Below are positions 7,726-16,756 of a stretch of 54,187 nucleotides of DNA, piece by piece (position 1 is the first letter of the stretch; each line of letters begins with the position of its first letter). The notes beneath the pieces were generated by a model. It saw only the letters and a list, made by a program, of their open reading frames with translations, had not been told where the DNA came from and searched no databases. This DNA is from Crossiella sp. SN42 (lineage in GTDB: Bacteria; Actinomycetota; Actinomycetes; Mycobacteriales; Pseudonocardiaceae): NCBI RefSeq assembly GCF_023897065.1, contig NZ_JAMHIV010000048.1, positions 1 to 54,187 of the forward strand, in the 5' to 3' direction. Position numbers and translations under genes: made by a program.

Positions 7726-9030
7726 TCAGGAGACGCCGCGCACGTGCCCTTCGCCGAAGACCAGCCACTTCGAGGAGGTCAGCTCCGCCAGGCCCATCGG
7801 ACCGCGGGCGTGCAGCTTCTGGGTGGAGATGCCGATCTCCGCGCCCATGCCCAGCTCGGCGCCGTCGGTGAAGGCGGTGGAGGCGTTGACCATCACCGCG
7901 GCCGCGTCCACCCGTGCGGTGAACTCGCGGGCGGCGCGCAGGTCGCCGGTGACGATGGCCTCGGTGTGCCCGGAGCCGTGCTCGTTGATGTGCGCGATGG
8001 CCTCGGCCAGCGAGTCGACCACCTTGGCCGCGATGTCCAGGCTGAGGAACTCGGTGTCCCAGTCCTGTTCGGTCACCGGCACGGTGGCGACCCCGGCCAG
8101 CGCGGCGAAGCGCTCGTCGGCGTGCAGGGTGACCCCGGCCGAGGACAGCTCGCGGGCCAGCTGCGGCACCACCTTGTCCGCGATCGCGCTGTGCACCAGC
8201 ACCGTCTCGGCGGCGTTGCACACGCTGACCCTGCGGGTCTTGGCGTTGAGGGTGATCCGGGTGGCCATGTCCACATCGGCGGCGGCGTCGAGGTAGACGT
8301 GGCAGTTGCCGACCCCGGTCTCCAGGGTGGGCACGGTGGCCTCGGTGACCACGGCGGAGATCAGTCCGGCACCACCGCGCGGGATGACCACGTCGACCAG
8401 GCCGCGCGCGGTGATCAGGTGCCGCACCGAGGCGCGGTCGTGGCAGGGCAGCAGCTGCACCGCGTCGGCGGGCAGGCCGTGCTCGGCGAGCACGTCGCGC
8501 AGGATGGCGACCAGCGCGGTGTTGGAGCGCTCGGCGGTGGAGGATCCGCGCAGCAGCACCGCGTTGCCGGACTTCAGGGCCAGCCCCGCGGCGTCCACGG
8601 TGACGTTCGGGCGGGCCTCGTAGACCATGCCCAGCACGCCCAGCGGCACCCGCACCTGCCTGGTCTCCAGGCCGTTGGCCAGCACCCCGCCGCGCAGCAC
8701 CTCGCCGACCGGGTCCGGCAGCCCGGCGACCGTGCGCAACCCGTCCGCGATGCCCTCGATCCGGGCCGGGTTGAGCGCGAGCCGGTCCAGCAGCGACTGG
8801 GTCAGGCCCGCCGCCTTGCCCGCGTCCAGATCGGCGGCGTTGGCGGTGAGCACCTCCTCGACGCGGGTGGTCAGCGCCTCGGCCATGGCGTGCAGGACGG
8901 TGTCCTTGACCGCGCGGGTGGCCACCGCGAGCTCGCCCGCGGCGACTCTGGCCCGGCGGGCGGCGCCGAGCACCTGCTCGCGCAGCTCATCGGTGGCGGG
9001 GACGGCTTCCTGCTCGGTGCTGCTGCTCAC
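7726..9030 (-). CDS. proA: Glutamate-5-semialdehyde dehydrogenase (gamma-glutamyl phosphate reductase)
   Basis: ProA reduces gamma-glutamyl phosphate with NADPH, the second step of proline synthesis. The 434-residue length is standard. [23 protein letters not shown] is the family signature, [12 protein letters not shown] carries catalytic Cys271, and the ending [17 protein letters not shown] is typical. The GTG at 9030 is chosen from homology; no strong ribosome site precedes it. In many genomes proB and proA are adjacent, but here RecQ, an FAD monooxygenase and a TetR gene lie between them. Confidence 0.96.
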   Translation of the reverse strand: MSSSTEQEAVPATDELREQVLGAARRARVAAGELAVATRAVKDTVLHAMAEALTTRVEEVLTANAADLDAGKAAGLTQSLLDRLALNPARIEGIADGLRTVAGLPDPVGEVLRGGVLANGLETRQVRVPLGVLGMVYEARPNVTVDAAGLALKSGNAVLLRGSSTAERSNTALVAILRDVLAEHGLPADAVQLLPCHDRASVRHLITARGLVDVVIPRGGAGLISAVVTEATVPTLETGVGNCHVYLDAAADVDMATRITLNAKTRRVSVCNAAETVLVHSAIADKVVPQLARELSSAGVTLHADERFAALAGVATVPVTEQDWDTEFLSLDIAAKVVDSLAEAIAHINEHGSGHTEAIVTGDLRAAREFTARVDAAAVMVNASTAFTDGAELGMGAEIGISTQKLHARGPMGLAELTSSKWLVFGEGHVRGVS

Positions 9031-9111
9031 CCGGACAAGCCTACGGGGCGGCGGCAACCGGGTTCGCGGGGCCGCCGCGCCGCTGTCGGGGGCATGCGGC
9101 AGGGTGGGGGT

Positions 9112-11256
9112 GTGGACGAAGAGCTGCTTGCAGGGTCGAGCGTGGACACGGCACAGGGCTTGCGCGAACTCGCGGAGCAGCGCCTCCGAGCACTGGCGGG
9201 GCCGGAAGCCCGGCTGCGCGAGGACCAGTGGGCGGCGATCCGCGCGCTGGTGGTCGACCGCAGGCGCACGCTGGTGGTGCAGCGCACCGGCTGGGGCAAG
9301 TCGGCGGTGTACTTCGTGGCCACCGCGCTGCTGCGGGAGCTGGGCGAGGGTCCGACGGTGATCGTCTCGCCGCTGCTGGCCCTGATGCGCAACCAGGTCG
9401 CCGCGGCCGCGCGGGCCGGGGTGCAGGCGGCCACCATCAACTCGGCCAACGCGCAGGAGTGGAACACCGTGCAGGAGGCCGTCGCCATGGGCGAGGTCGA
9501 CGTGCTGCTGGTGAGCCCCGAACGGCTGAACAATCCCGACTTCCGTGACTCCGTGTTGCCGGAACTGGTGCAGGACACCGGTTTGCTGGTGGTGGACGAG
9601 GCGCACTGCATCTCCGACTGGGGCCACGACTTCCGCCCGGACTACCGCAGGCTGCGCACCCTCATCGGCGAGCTGCCCGAGGACATCCCGGTGCTGGCCA
9701 CCACCGCCACCGCCAACGACCGGGTGGTGCACGACGTGGCCGAGCAGCTCGGCCTCGGCGACCAGCAGGCCCTGGTGCTGCGCGGGCCACTGGACCGGGA
9801 GAGCCTGCGGCTGTCCGTGGTCCGCCAGCCGAACGCGGCGCAGCGGCTGGCCTGGCTGGCCAAGACCCTGCACGAGCTGCCCGGCTCCGGCATCGTCTAC
9901 ACGCTCACCGTGGCCGCGGCCACCGAGGTGTCGGCCTTCCTGCGCGAGCACGGGCACACCGTGGCCGCCTACTCCGGCCAGACCGACCCGGCCGAGCGGC
10001 AGCAGGCCGAGGAGGACCTGCTGGGCAACAAGGTCAAGGCGCTGGTCGCGACCTCCGCGCTGGGCATGGGTTTCGACAAGCCGGACCTCGGCTTCGTGGT
10101 GCACCTGGGCGCGCCGCAGTCGCCGATCGCGTACTACCAGCAGATCGGCCGCGCGGGCCGTGGTGTCCGGCGGGCCGAGGTGATCCTGTTGCCTGGCGCG
10201 GAGGACCGGGACATCTGGAACTACTTCGCCTCGATGGCCTTCCCGCCGGAAGCCCTGGTGCGCCAGCTGCTGGACACCCTCCAGTCCGCGGGCGGCACGC
10301 TGTCCACCGCGGCGCTGGAGCCCAGGGTGGAGCTGAGCCGCAGCAGGCTTGAGGTGGTGCTCAAGGTGCTCGACGTGGACGGCGCGGTGCGCCGGGTGCG
10401 CGGCGGCTGGGAGGCCACCGGGCAGGAGTGGCGCTACGAGGCCGACCGGTACGCCAGGGTGGCCAAGGCCCGCGAGGCCGAGCAGCAGGCGATGCTGGAC
10501 TACCAGTCCACCAAGGGCTGCCGGATGGAGTTCCTGCTCCGCCAGCTGGACGACCCGCAGGCCGCGCCGTGCGGGCGCTGTGACAACTGCACCGGCCAGA
10601 ACTGGTCCGCCGAGGTGCCCGCGGAGGCGGTGGCCGAGGCCGGCGCGCGGCTGCGGCGGCCAGGGGTCGAGCTGGCCCCGCGCAAGCAGTGGCCGACCGG
10701 CATGTCGGCCATGGGCATCGAGCTGAGCGGGCGGATCGCGGGCGAGGAGTCCGCCGAGACCGGGCGGGCGCTGGGCAGGCTCACCGACATCGGCTGGGGC
10801 AACCGGCTGCGCGGGATGTTCGCCGCGGGCGCGCCGGACGAGCCGGTCAGCGACGAGGTGTTCAACGCCTGCGTCACGGTGCTCGCCGACTGGAAGAACC
10901 ACTGGTCGGCCCGCCCGGTCGGGGTGGTCGCGATCGAGTCCCGCACCCGCCCGCAGCTGGTGGCCAGCCTGACCAAGCGGCTGGCCGCGATCGGCAGGCT
11001 GCCGTTCCTGGGCCGGGTCGCGGTGGACGCCGGGGTGCGCCGCTCCGGCGCGAACAGCGCGCACCGGGTGGCCGGGCTCACCGCGGCGCTGCGGCTGCCC
11101 GACGACCTGGTCGCGAACCTGTCCACTGTGGACGGTCCGGTGCTGCTGGTGGACGACTTCACCGACTCCGGCTGGACCATGGCGGTGGCGGCCAGGCTGA
11201 TCCGCCGCGCGGGCGCGAAGGGAGTGCTGCCGTTCGCGCTGGCCAGTACCAGCTGA
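9112..11256 (+). CDS. recQ: RecQ-family ATP-dependent DNA helicase with C-terminal phosphoribosyltransferase-like domain
   Basis: This is a superfamily-2 3'-5' helicase of about 714 residues. Walker A is QRTGWGKS (about 57-64), the DEAH box is DEAHCISDW (162-170), and motif VI is QQIGRAGRG. The RecQ zinc site is Cys470, Cys487, Cys490 and Cys493. Where classical RecQ has an HRDC domain, this protein has about 200 residues ending in [13 protein letters not shown] (from about residue 677), a PRPP-loop-like signature of phosphoribosyltransferases, as in ComF-type proteins. The GTG at 9112 is preferred (AGGG 7 nt upstream); ATG at 9094 is possible. It is divergent from proA and its stop abuts that of the FAD monooxygenase. 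Confidence 0.93.
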   Translation: MDEELLAGSSVDTAQGLRELAEQRLRALAGPEARLREDQWAAIRALVVDRRRTLVVQRTGWGKSAVYFVATALLRELGEGPTVIVSPLLALMRNQVAAAARAGVQAATINSANAQEWNTVQEAVAMGEVDVLLVSPERLNNPDFRDSVLPELVQDTGLLVVDEAHCISDWGHDFRPDYRRLRTLIGELPEDIPVLATTATANDRVVHDVAEQLGLGDQQALVLRGPLDRESLRLSVVRQPNAAQRLAWLAKTLHELPGSGIVYTLTVAAATEVSAFLREHGHTVAAYSGQTDPAERQQAEEDLLGNKVKALVATSALGMGFDKPDLGFVVHLGAPQSPIAYYQQIGRAGRGVRRAEVILLPGAEDRDIWNYFASMAFPPEALVRQLLDTLQSAGGTLSTAALEPRVELSRSRLEVVLKVLDVDGAVRRVRGGWEATGQEWRYEADRYARVAKAREAEQQAMLDYQSTKGCRMEFLLRQLDDPQAAPCGRCDNCTGQNWSAEVPAEAVAEAGARLRRPGVELAPRKQWPTGMSAMGIELSGRIAGEESAETGRALGRLTDIGWGNRLRGMFAAGAPDEPVSDEVFNACVTVLADWKNHWSARPVGVVAIESRTRPQLVASLTKRLAAIGRLPFLGRVAVDAGVRRSGANSAHRVAGLTAALRLPDDLVANLSTVDGPVLLVDDFTDSGWTMAVAARLIRRAGAKGVLPFALASTS

Positions 11257-12519
11257 TCAGCCCCGGAACAGGCGCCGCAGCGGTGGCACGGCGGCCGCGG
11301 TGCGCAGCACGGTGCGGAACATGAGGCGGCCGAACCGGCTGGCGGAGACGAACTGGTCGGCCGCGCGCAGTGAGTCGCGCACGGCCTGGAAGCCGTAGTC
11401 GCGCATCTGGTGCTCGTAGTCGCCCACCGCGTCGAGCAGGCCGCGCTCGCCCCGGTGCGCGGCGATCAGGTTGTGGCACAGCACGTTGGCGTCGCGCAGC
11501 GCGATGTTGGCGCCGATGCCGCGGAAGGGCGTCATGCTGTGGATGGCGTCGCCGACCAGGGTGATGTTGGTGGCAGGCCAGGGATCCACCGGCACCGAGG
11601 TGCGGATCGGCAGCAGGGACACCACCGCCGGGTCGGTCTCGGCGACCAGCCGCCGCAGCAGCGGGTGCCAGTCGCCGATCAGCTCGCCCGCCCGCGCGCG
11701 CAGCCCGGCGGGGTCCAGCTCGGCCAGCCCGGACTCCTTGGTGGCCAAGGCCCACATCAGGTAGCTGCTGGTGTTGTCGAACAGCGCCGCGTCCACCGCG
11801 TAGGTCTCGTCGTTGCCGCCGATGCCGGTCATCCGGTCGCCATCGAGCTCGTGCGGGGCCAGGAACATGCCGTGGTCCCTGGCCGCGGTGACCAGCTTGG
11901 GCCCGGCGAGCAGCAGCTCGGGCAGCCAGGCCCGGTTCGCCGGGGTCAGCGGCAGCTTGCCCGCGATGCCGCGCACGCCGGTGTCCACCCGTCGCGCGTG
12001 CGGCAGGAACTGGCGGCGCACCTTGGAGTTGGCGCCGTCCGCGCCCACCAGCAGGTCGGCGGTGGCGGTGCTGCCATCGGCGAAGTGGCAGGTGATCTCG
12101 CCGTCCGGCGCGCGCTCGTAGCGCTCGAACACCTTGCCGTGCCGGACGATCCCGTCCAGTCCGGCGGAGAGCACCTGGTGCAGGGTGATCCGGCTGGCCG
12201 AGTGGTGCGCGTCCTGCGGGGCGGGCGGTTCGGCCGGGCCGTCCAGTAGCAGCAACGGTTCCATGCGCTCGGTGAGGAACCCGAACCCGCCGCCGTCGCG
12301 GCCCGCGGTCTCCAGGAAGGCCTGCCAGATCTCCGGCGGCAGGCAGCCGTGCAGCGCCCGCGCGCCCTCCGGGTGGATGTGCACCCGGTAGCCCTGCAAC
12401 CGCTCGGTGCGCGAGGGCGAGCGCTCGTACACCGCCACCTCCACCCCGGCCCGGTGCAGGCCCTGGGCCAGGCACAACCCACCGGTCCCGCCGCCGACCA
12501 CCGCGACTCGAAACGCCAT
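11257..12519 (-). CDS. FAD-dependent aromatic-type monooxygenase
   Basis: This 420-residue group-A flavin monooxygenase has the Rossmann dinucleotide motif VAVVGGGTGGLCLAQGL at the N-terminus, the DG motif DLLVGADGANSKVRR in the middle and the GD motif ITLVGDAIHSMTPFRGIGAN near residue 310. Such enzymes hydroxylate aromatic or polycyclic substrates with NAD(P)H and oxygen, and the class includes antibiotic-inactivating enzymes. The substrate is not deducible. The ATG at 12519 has GGGGAG 6 nt upstream. It is divergent from a TetR gene, and a paired operator occupies the gap, a common arrangement for inducible detoxification genes. Confidence 0.92.
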   Translation of the reverse strand: MAFRVAVVGGGTGGLCLAQGLHRAGVEVAVYERSPSRTERLQGYRVHIHPEGARALHGCLPPEIWQAFLETAGRDGGGFGFLTERMEPLLLLDGPAEPPAPQDAHHSASRITLHQVLSAGLDGIVRHGKVFERYERAPDGEITCHFADGSTATADLLVGADGANSKVRRQFLPHARRVDTGVRGIAGKLPLTPANRAWLPELLLAGPKLVTAARDHGMFLAPHELDGDRMTGIGGNDETYAVDAALFDNTSSYLMWALATKESGLAELDPAGLRARAGELIGDWHPLLRRLVAETDPAVVSLLPIRTSVPVDPWPATNITLVGDAIHSMTPFRGIGANIALRDANVLCHNLIAAHRGERGLLDAVGDYEHQMRDYGFQAVRDSLRAADQFVSASRFGRLMFRTVLRTAAAVPPLRRLFRG

Positions 12520-12557
12520 GACCATCTCCCCAGTCCTCGAACTCTCGATGCCACCGA

Positions 12558-12600
12558 TAATCAACCAGTTGGATGATTAAGTCAAACGACTGGCTGATTA
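12558..12600. promoter_or_regulatory. Double TetR operator between FAD monooxygenase and tetR
   Basis: Positions 12558-12579 form a 22-bp near-perfect palindrome of form TAATCA-w-CCA-nn-TGG-w-TGATTA. A second, weaker copy (12579-12600) has a perfect right half, TGG-C-TGATTA, and a degenerate left half. The copies are offset by 21 bp, two helical turns. The outer arms TAATCAACCAGT and ACTGGCTGATTA also pair with one mismatch. The AT-rich island stands out in a very GC-rich region. Confidence 0.75.
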
Positions 12601-12632
12601 GCCGGAGCGAAGTGATCGGTTACCGTGGCCGG

Positions 12633-13259
12633 GTGGCAGATCCGCAGGAGCCCCAGCGCAGGTCACGCCGCTCCCCCGCGGCGGGCGAGCGGCAGCGCGA
12701 CGCCGAGCGCACCAAGGCCAAGATCGTGGCCGCGGCCATCGCCGAGTTCGCCGCCAAGGGCTACGCCGCCGCCAGGGTCAGCGAGATCGCCGACCGCGCC
12801 GGGGTGAACAAGCAGCTGATCTCCTACTACTTCGGCGGCAAGGAAGGCCTCTACCTGGAGGTCAACCGGAGCTGGGACACCGAGAGCAGGCCACTGGCCG
12901 CCCCCGGCCTGCCACTGACCGAGGTGGTCGCCGGATTTGTCCGGCACAGCGGCCAGAACCGCGACTACGGCCGGATCATGGTGTGGGAGAACCTGTCCGC
13001 GGACTTCCCGGACGACCCGAAGCAGCGTGAGTTCTTCCAGGCCAGGGTCGCCGAGATGCGCCGCCGCCAGGACGAGGGCGAGATCCCGGCCGACATCGAC
13101 CCGGACTGCCTGCTGCTGGCCCTGATGGCGGCCGCCAGCGCCAGCCTGACCCTGCCCAGGGTGGCCAAGATGATCACCGGCGAGGACCCGGACTCACCGG
13201 AGTTCACCGCCCGCTACGCCGAGCAGCTGACCAGGATCGTCCGGCACATCCAGGGTTAG
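12633..13259 (+). CDS. TetR/AcrR family transcriptional regulator, probable repressor of the FAD monooxygenase
   Basis: This regulator of about 208 residues has a TetR helix-turn-helix at about 24-72 ([20 protein letters not shown], then [21 protein letters not shown]) and a TetR_C ligand domain. The GTG at 12633 is chosen because the longer form would start inside the AT-rich operator. It is divergent from the FAD monooxygenase and most likely represses both genes through the paired palindromes, releasing them when the enzyme's substrate binds. Its end overlaps the proB stop by 3 bases on the opposite strand. Confidence 0.9.
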   Translation: MADPQEPQRRSRRSPAAGERQRDAERTKAKIVAAAIAEFAAKGYAAARVSEIADRAGVNKQLISYYFGGKEGLYLEVNRSWDTESRPLAAPGLPLTEVVAGFVRHSGQNRDYGRIMVWENLSADFPDDPKQREFFQARVAEMRRRQDEGEIPADIDPDCLLLALMAAASASLTLPRVAKMITGEDPDSPEFTARYAEQLTRIVRHIQG

Positions 13260-14380
13260 AACGGCACCAGGTCGTCGGCGTGCACGACCTCGCGCCGCTG
13301 CTCAGCGGGCAGCTCGTGGCTGGACCGGCCGATCAGCGCGGGCAGCTCGGCCGCGTCGAACCCGGCCACGCCCCTGGCCACCACGTGACCGCGCAGGTCG
13401 AGCAGCTCGACCACGTCCCCGGCCTCGAAGTCGCCGTCCACGCCGGTGATCCCGGCCGCCAGCAGCGAGCGGCGGCGGCCGACCACCGCGGCCACCGCGC
13501 CGTCGTCCAGGTGCAGCCTGCCCGCCGCGCCCGCGGCGTGGCCGAGCCAGAACCGGCGGGCGGACAGCCGGGGTCCGGTGACCGCGAAGGCGGTGCCCAC
13601 CTCGGCCGGGCCGAGAGCGCGCGCCGCGTCGGCGGCGGCGGTCAGCAGCACCGGGATACCCGCGGCCGAGGCCAGCCGGGCCGCGGCGAGCTTGGAGGCC
13701 ATGCCCCCGGTGCCCAGGCCCGAACCGGCCGCGGTCACGTCAACACCGTCCACATCGGACGATCCGGCGATCTCACGGATCAGCTGAGCCCCCGGCTGCT
13801 GGGGGTTCCGGTCATACACACCGTCCACATCGGACAGTAAAACGAGCGCGTCCGCGCCGACCAGGTGCGCCACCAGCGCGGCCAGCCGGTCGTTGTCGCC
13901 GAAGCGGATCTCGTCGGTGGCCACCGTGTCGTTCTCGTTCACCACCGGCACCGCGCCCAGCGCGAGCAGCCGGTCGAAGGTGCGCTGCGCGTTGCGGTAG
14001 TGCGCGCGCCGCACCACGTCGTCCGCGGTGAGCAGCACCTGCCCGACCACCAGGCCAAAGCGGGCGAAGGAGGCGGTGTAGGCGTGCGCGAGCTGGAGCT
14101 GGCCGACGCTGGCCGCGGCCTGCTGGCTGGCCAGGTCCCTCGGCCGCCGCCGCAGCTGCAGCGGGGCCAGTCCGGCCGCGATGGCGCCGGAGGAGACCAG
14201 CACCACCTGGCTGCCCGCCCGCTGCCGGGTGGCCAGCGCCTCCACCAGGGCGTCCAGCCGCGCCGGATCCAGCCCGCCCTCGGCCGTGGTCAGGGAGGAC
14301 GAGCCCACCTTGACCACGATCCGCCGGGCGGCCGCGATCTGGCTCCGCGCCCGCGACTGCGTTGCCACCGGAGTTCTCAC
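13256..14380 (-). CDS. proB: Glutamate 5-kinase
   Basis: ProB phosphorylates glutamate with ATP, the first and feedback-regulated step of proline synthesis. The 374-residue protein has an amino-acid-kinase domain ([12 protein letters not shown] near 21-32, [70 protein letters not shown]) and a C-terminal PUA domain (about 280-365). The GTG at 14380 overlaps the obgE TGA (GTGA); a GTG at 14368 is an alternative start with clearer spacing from AAGGAG. It completes the rplU-rpmA-obgE-proB run. Confidence 0.96.
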   Translation of the reverse strand: MRTPVATQSRARSQIAAARRIVVKVGSSSLTTAEGGLDPARLDALVEALATRQRAGSQVVLVSSGAIAAGLAPLQLRRRPRDLASQQAAASVGQLQLAHAYTASFARFGLVVGQVLLTADDVVRRAHYRNAQRTFDRLLALGAVPVVNENDTVATDEIRFGDNDRLAALVAHLVGADALVLLSDVDGVYDRNPQQPGAQLIREIAGSSDVDGVDVTAAGSGLGTGGMASKLAAARLASAAGIPVLLTAAADAARALGPAEVGTAFAVTGPRLSARRFWLGHAAGAAGRLHLDDGAVAAVVGRRRSLLAAGITGVDGDFEAGDVVELLDLRGHVVARGVAGFDAAELPALIGRSSHELPAEQRREVVHADDLVPF

Positions 14381-15849
14381 TCCTTGTCGTCAGCTTCCTC
14401 GTCGCCGAAGTCCTCGACATCGACCAGCCCGCGCCGGACCCGCTTGGCGTGCTTGCGCTCGGCCGCGCCGATCCGGTCGTTGGGCTCCAGCCGGGTGTCC
14501 GTGCCACGGCCGCTGGTCGGCCCCATCGCGGCCACGCCTGCCGGGGTGGAGGGCTCCCAGTCGAAGGTCATGTCGCCGATGGTGACCGGGCAGCCCGGCA
14601 CCGCGCCCAGCTTGGCGATGGCCTCCTCGACGCCCAGCCGGTTGAGCCGGTCCGCGAGGTAGCCGATGGCCTCGTTGTTGTCGAAGTTGGTCTGCCGCAC
14701 CCAGCGCTCCGGGCGCTCGCCGCGGATGATGAAGCCGCCCTCCCGCTCCGGGTCCGCGACCACGGTGAAGTCCTTCTCGTCCACCGCGCGGGGGCGCAGC
14801 ACGATCCGGGTGGCTTCCTGCTTGGGCTGGGCGGCCCGGTAGGCCTGCACCTCGGCGGCCAGCGCGAAGCTCAGCTCGCGCAGGCCCTCGCGGGTGGCGG
14901 TGGAGACCGGGAACACCTTCAGGCCGCGCGCCTCGAACTCGGCGGTGACCATCTCGGCCAGCTCCCTGGCATCCGGCACGTCGATCTTGTTCAGCACCAC
15001 GATCCGCGGCCGGTCCTCGAGCTTGGTGCCCAGCGACGGCGTGTAGCGGGCCAGCTCGTTCTCCAGCGCGTCCACATCGGAGACCGGGTCGCGGCCGGGC
15101 TCGAAGGTGGCGCAGTCCACCACGTGCACCAGCACCGCGCAGCGCTCGATGTGCCGCAGGAAGTCCAGGCCGAGGCCACGGCCCTCGCTCGCGCCGGGGA
15201 TCAGGCCGGGCACGTCGGCCACGGTGTAGACGGTCTCGCCCGCGGTGACCACGCCCAGGTTGGGCACCAGCGTGGTGAACGGGTAGTCCGCGATCTTGGG
15301 CCGGGCCGCGGACAGCACCGCGATCAGCGAGGACTTGCCCGCCGACGGGAAGCCGACCAGGCCGGCGTCGGCCACCGACTTGAGCTCCAGCACCAGGCTG
15401 CGGGTCTCACCCGGCTCGCCCAGCAGCGCGAACCCCGGCGCCTTGCGGGCCCGGTTGGCCAGCGCGGCGTTGCCCAGCCCGCCGCGGCCGCCCTGGGCCG
15501 CGATCAGCCGGGTGCCCTCGCCGACCAGGTCCGCGACCACCTCGCCGTCCTCGGTCATCACCACGGTGCCGTCCGGCACGTGCAGCTCCAGGTCGGCGCC
15601 TGCCGCGCCGTCCTGGTGCGAGCCCTTGCCGAACTTGCCGTTGCCTGCGCGGGCGTTCGGGCGGAAGTGGAAGTCCAGCAGCGTGTGCACGTTGCCGTCC
15701 ACGACCAGCACGACGTCGCCGCCACGGCCGCCGTTGCCACCGTCCGGTCCGCCGAGCGGCTTGAACTTCTCCCGGTGCACCGAGGCGCACCCGTTGCCGC
15801 CGTCACCGGCCGCCGCGTTGATCACCACGCGGTCGACGAACCGAGACAC
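14377..15849 (-). CDS. obgE: GTPase ObgE/CgtA
   Basis: Obg is an essential GTPase of 50S ribosome assembly and stress response. The 490-residue protein has the glycine-rich Obg fold (about 1-158; [26 protein letters not shown]), the G domain with P-loop [11 protein letters not shown]3 [10 protein letters not shown] and G4 NKID, and the C-terminal OCT domain (about 350-430). The tail is acidic ([14 protein letters not shown]). The GTG at 15849 has GGAGGAG just upstream. It follows rpmA after a strong hairpin and overlaps proB by 4 nt. Confidence 0.97.
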   Translation of the reverse strand: MSRFVDRVVINAAAGDGGNGCASVHREKFKPLGGPDGGNGGRGGDVVLVVDGNVHTLLDFHFRPNARAGNGKFGKGSHQDGAAGADLELHVPDGTVVMTEDGEVVADLVGEGTRLIAAQGGRGGLGNAALANRARKAPGFALLGEPGETRSLVLELKSVADAGLVGFPSAGKSSLIAVLSAARPKIADYPFTTLVPNLGVVTAGETVYTVADVPGLIPGASEGRGLGLDFLRHIERCAVLVHVVDCATFEPGRDPVSDVDALENELARYTPSLGTKLEDRPRIVVLNKIDVPDARELAEMVTAEFEARGLKVFPVSTATREGLRELSFALAAEVQAYRAAQPKQEATRIVLRPRAVDEKDFTVVADPEREGGFIIRGERPERWVRQTNFDNNEAIGYLADRLNRLGVEEAIAKLGAVPGCPVTIGDMTFDWEPSTPAGVAAMGPTSGRGTDTRLEPNDRIGAAERKHAKRVRRGLVDVEDFGDEEADDKE

Positions 15850-15887
15850 TGCTCCTCCAACTTTCCTGTACTGCCTGTACACGACGC

Positions 15888-15924
15888 GAGGGGCGGGCCG
15901 GATATTCCTCCGGCCGCGCCCCTC
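15888..15924 (-). terminator. Strong hairpin between rpmA and obgE (attenuator or partial terminator)
   Basis: Arms 15888-15901 and 15910-15924 pair over 14 bp with one bulge and an 8-base A/T-rich loop. There is no U-tract, so complete termination is unlikely. The position suggests partial termination or an RNA-processing/stability element that lets ribosomal-protein mRNA exceed obgE-proB mRNA. Confidence 0.55.
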
Positions 15925-15956
15925 GCCAAGGTCGTGCTGTGTCTCGAGACGAAGCC

Positions 15957-16214
15957 TCAGGCCTCGACCGGGACGATGTTCACGGTCTTGCGACCACGCT
16001 TGATGCCGAACTTGACCGCACCGGCGGACAGCGCGAACAGCGTGTCGTCCTTGCCGCGGCCAACGTCCACACCCGGGTGGAACTTGGTGCCGCGCTGACG
16101 GATGAGGATCTCCCCGGCCTTGACGACCTGGCCACCGAAACGCTTCACGCCCAGGTACTGGGGGTTCGAGTCGCGGCCGTTACGGGAGCTGGATGCGCCC
16201 TTTTTATGTGCCAT
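15957..16214 (-). CDS. rpmA: 50S ribosomal protein L27
   Basis: L27 reaches the peptidyl-transferase centre of the 50S subunit through its N-terminal tail. The 85-residue protein begins [16 protein letters not shown], with no cleaved leader of the Firmicute type, and continues [23 protein letters not shown] and [18 protein letters not shown], all canonical. It lies 15 nt after rplU in the usual rplU-rpmA order. Confidence 0.99.
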   Translation of the reverse strand: MAHKKGASSSRNGRDSNPQYLGVKRFGGQVVKAGEILIRQRGTKFHPGVDVGRGKDDTLFALSAGAVKFGIKRGRKTVNIVPVEA

Positions 16215-16229
16215 GGCTAGTCAGATCCC

Positions 16230-16538
16230 TTACTTCGCGATGCCGGTGACCTCGACCTTGGTCAGCCGCTGGCGGTGACCCTGGCGCTTGTGGTAGCCGG
16301 TCTTGTTCTTGAACTTGTGAATGCGGATCTTGGGGCCCTTGGAGTGCTCCACGACCTTGCCGGTCACGGCGATCTTGCCCAGGGCGTTCGCGTCGGTGAT
16401 GACGTCGTTGCCGTCCACGACGAGCAGCGCGGGGAACGAGACCTCAGCGCCCGGCTCGCCGGTCAGCTTCTCGACCTCGACGACGTCGCCGACAGCCACC
16501 TTGTACTGCTTGCCGCCGGTCTTGACAATCGCGTACAT
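16230..16538 (-). CDS. rplU: 50S ribosomal protein L21
   Basis: L21 is a 23S rRNA-binding protein of the 50S subunit. The 102-residue protein begins [20 protein letters not shown] and ends with the family's [19 protein letters not shown]. It is the first gene of the rplU-rpmA-obgE-proB run. The 218-bp leader up to the rne stop contains hairpins but no recognisable L21-leader consensus that I can confirm by eye. Confidence 0.99.
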   Translation of the reverse strand: MYAIVKTGGKQYKVAVGDVVEVEKLTGEPGAEVSFPALLVVDGNDVITDANALGKIAVTGKVVEHSKGPKIRIHKFKNKTGYHKRQGHRQRLTKVEVTGIAK

Positions 16539-16653
16539 AGGTCCGGAAGTCTCCTGCTACTCGGTGTCGGTGTTTCCTCGCAGTCAGCACCCGGACCCAC
16601 AGGTCCCAATCCTGACTGATCGGGCGCGCCTTACGCCCTGGGTGGTGCTCCTG

Positions 16654-16696
16654 GGCGGGCTGCGCTTCATGACCGAAGGCCATGATTCAGCCCGCC
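16654..16696. other. Long-loop hairpin upstream of rplU
   Basis: GGCGGGCTG (16654-16662) pairs with CAGCCCGCC (16688-16696) across a 25-base loop. It lies in the rne-rplU gap beside a stronger hairpin and may belong to the rne 3' end or the rplU upstream region. Confidence 0.4.
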
Positions 16697-16697
16697 T

Positions 16698-16734
16698 GAC
16701 GGCGGGCCGTACATCAGGTTACGGCCCCGCCGTC
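16698..16734 (-). terminator. Probable terminator of rne
   Basis: Arms 16698-16711 and 16720-16734 pair over 14 bp with one bulge and an 8-base loop, 23 nt downstream of the rne stop. There is no U-tract, as is common for actinobacterial terminators. Confidence 0.65.
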
Positions 16735-16756
16735 AATCGGGTCAAACCGGGGTGGC

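Noticed and set aside
4318-9030. Biosynthetic gene cluster around the two P450s
   Set aside because: No polyketide, peptide, terpene or other core enzyme is in reach; flanking genes are nitroreductase, tetR and proA.
7339-9111. Upstream in-frame extension of the RecQ reading frame through proA and tetR
   Set aside because: The extension is antisense to proA and gives motif-free Gly/Gln/Arg-rich sequence. Helicase homology begins after 9112.
9031-11064. Long minus-strand extension of the proA frame across recQ
   Set aside because: It is a shadow of recQ. ProA homology and length are satisfied by the GTG at 9030.
13745-13835. Repeated 12-mer TCCACATCGGAC, seen twice in proB and again near 15069 and 34706
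   Set aside because: All copies are coding and encode Ser-Asp-Val-Asp or similar in the same codons. They are more likely shared peptide motifs than a DNA element, though the use of GAT is slightly unusual.
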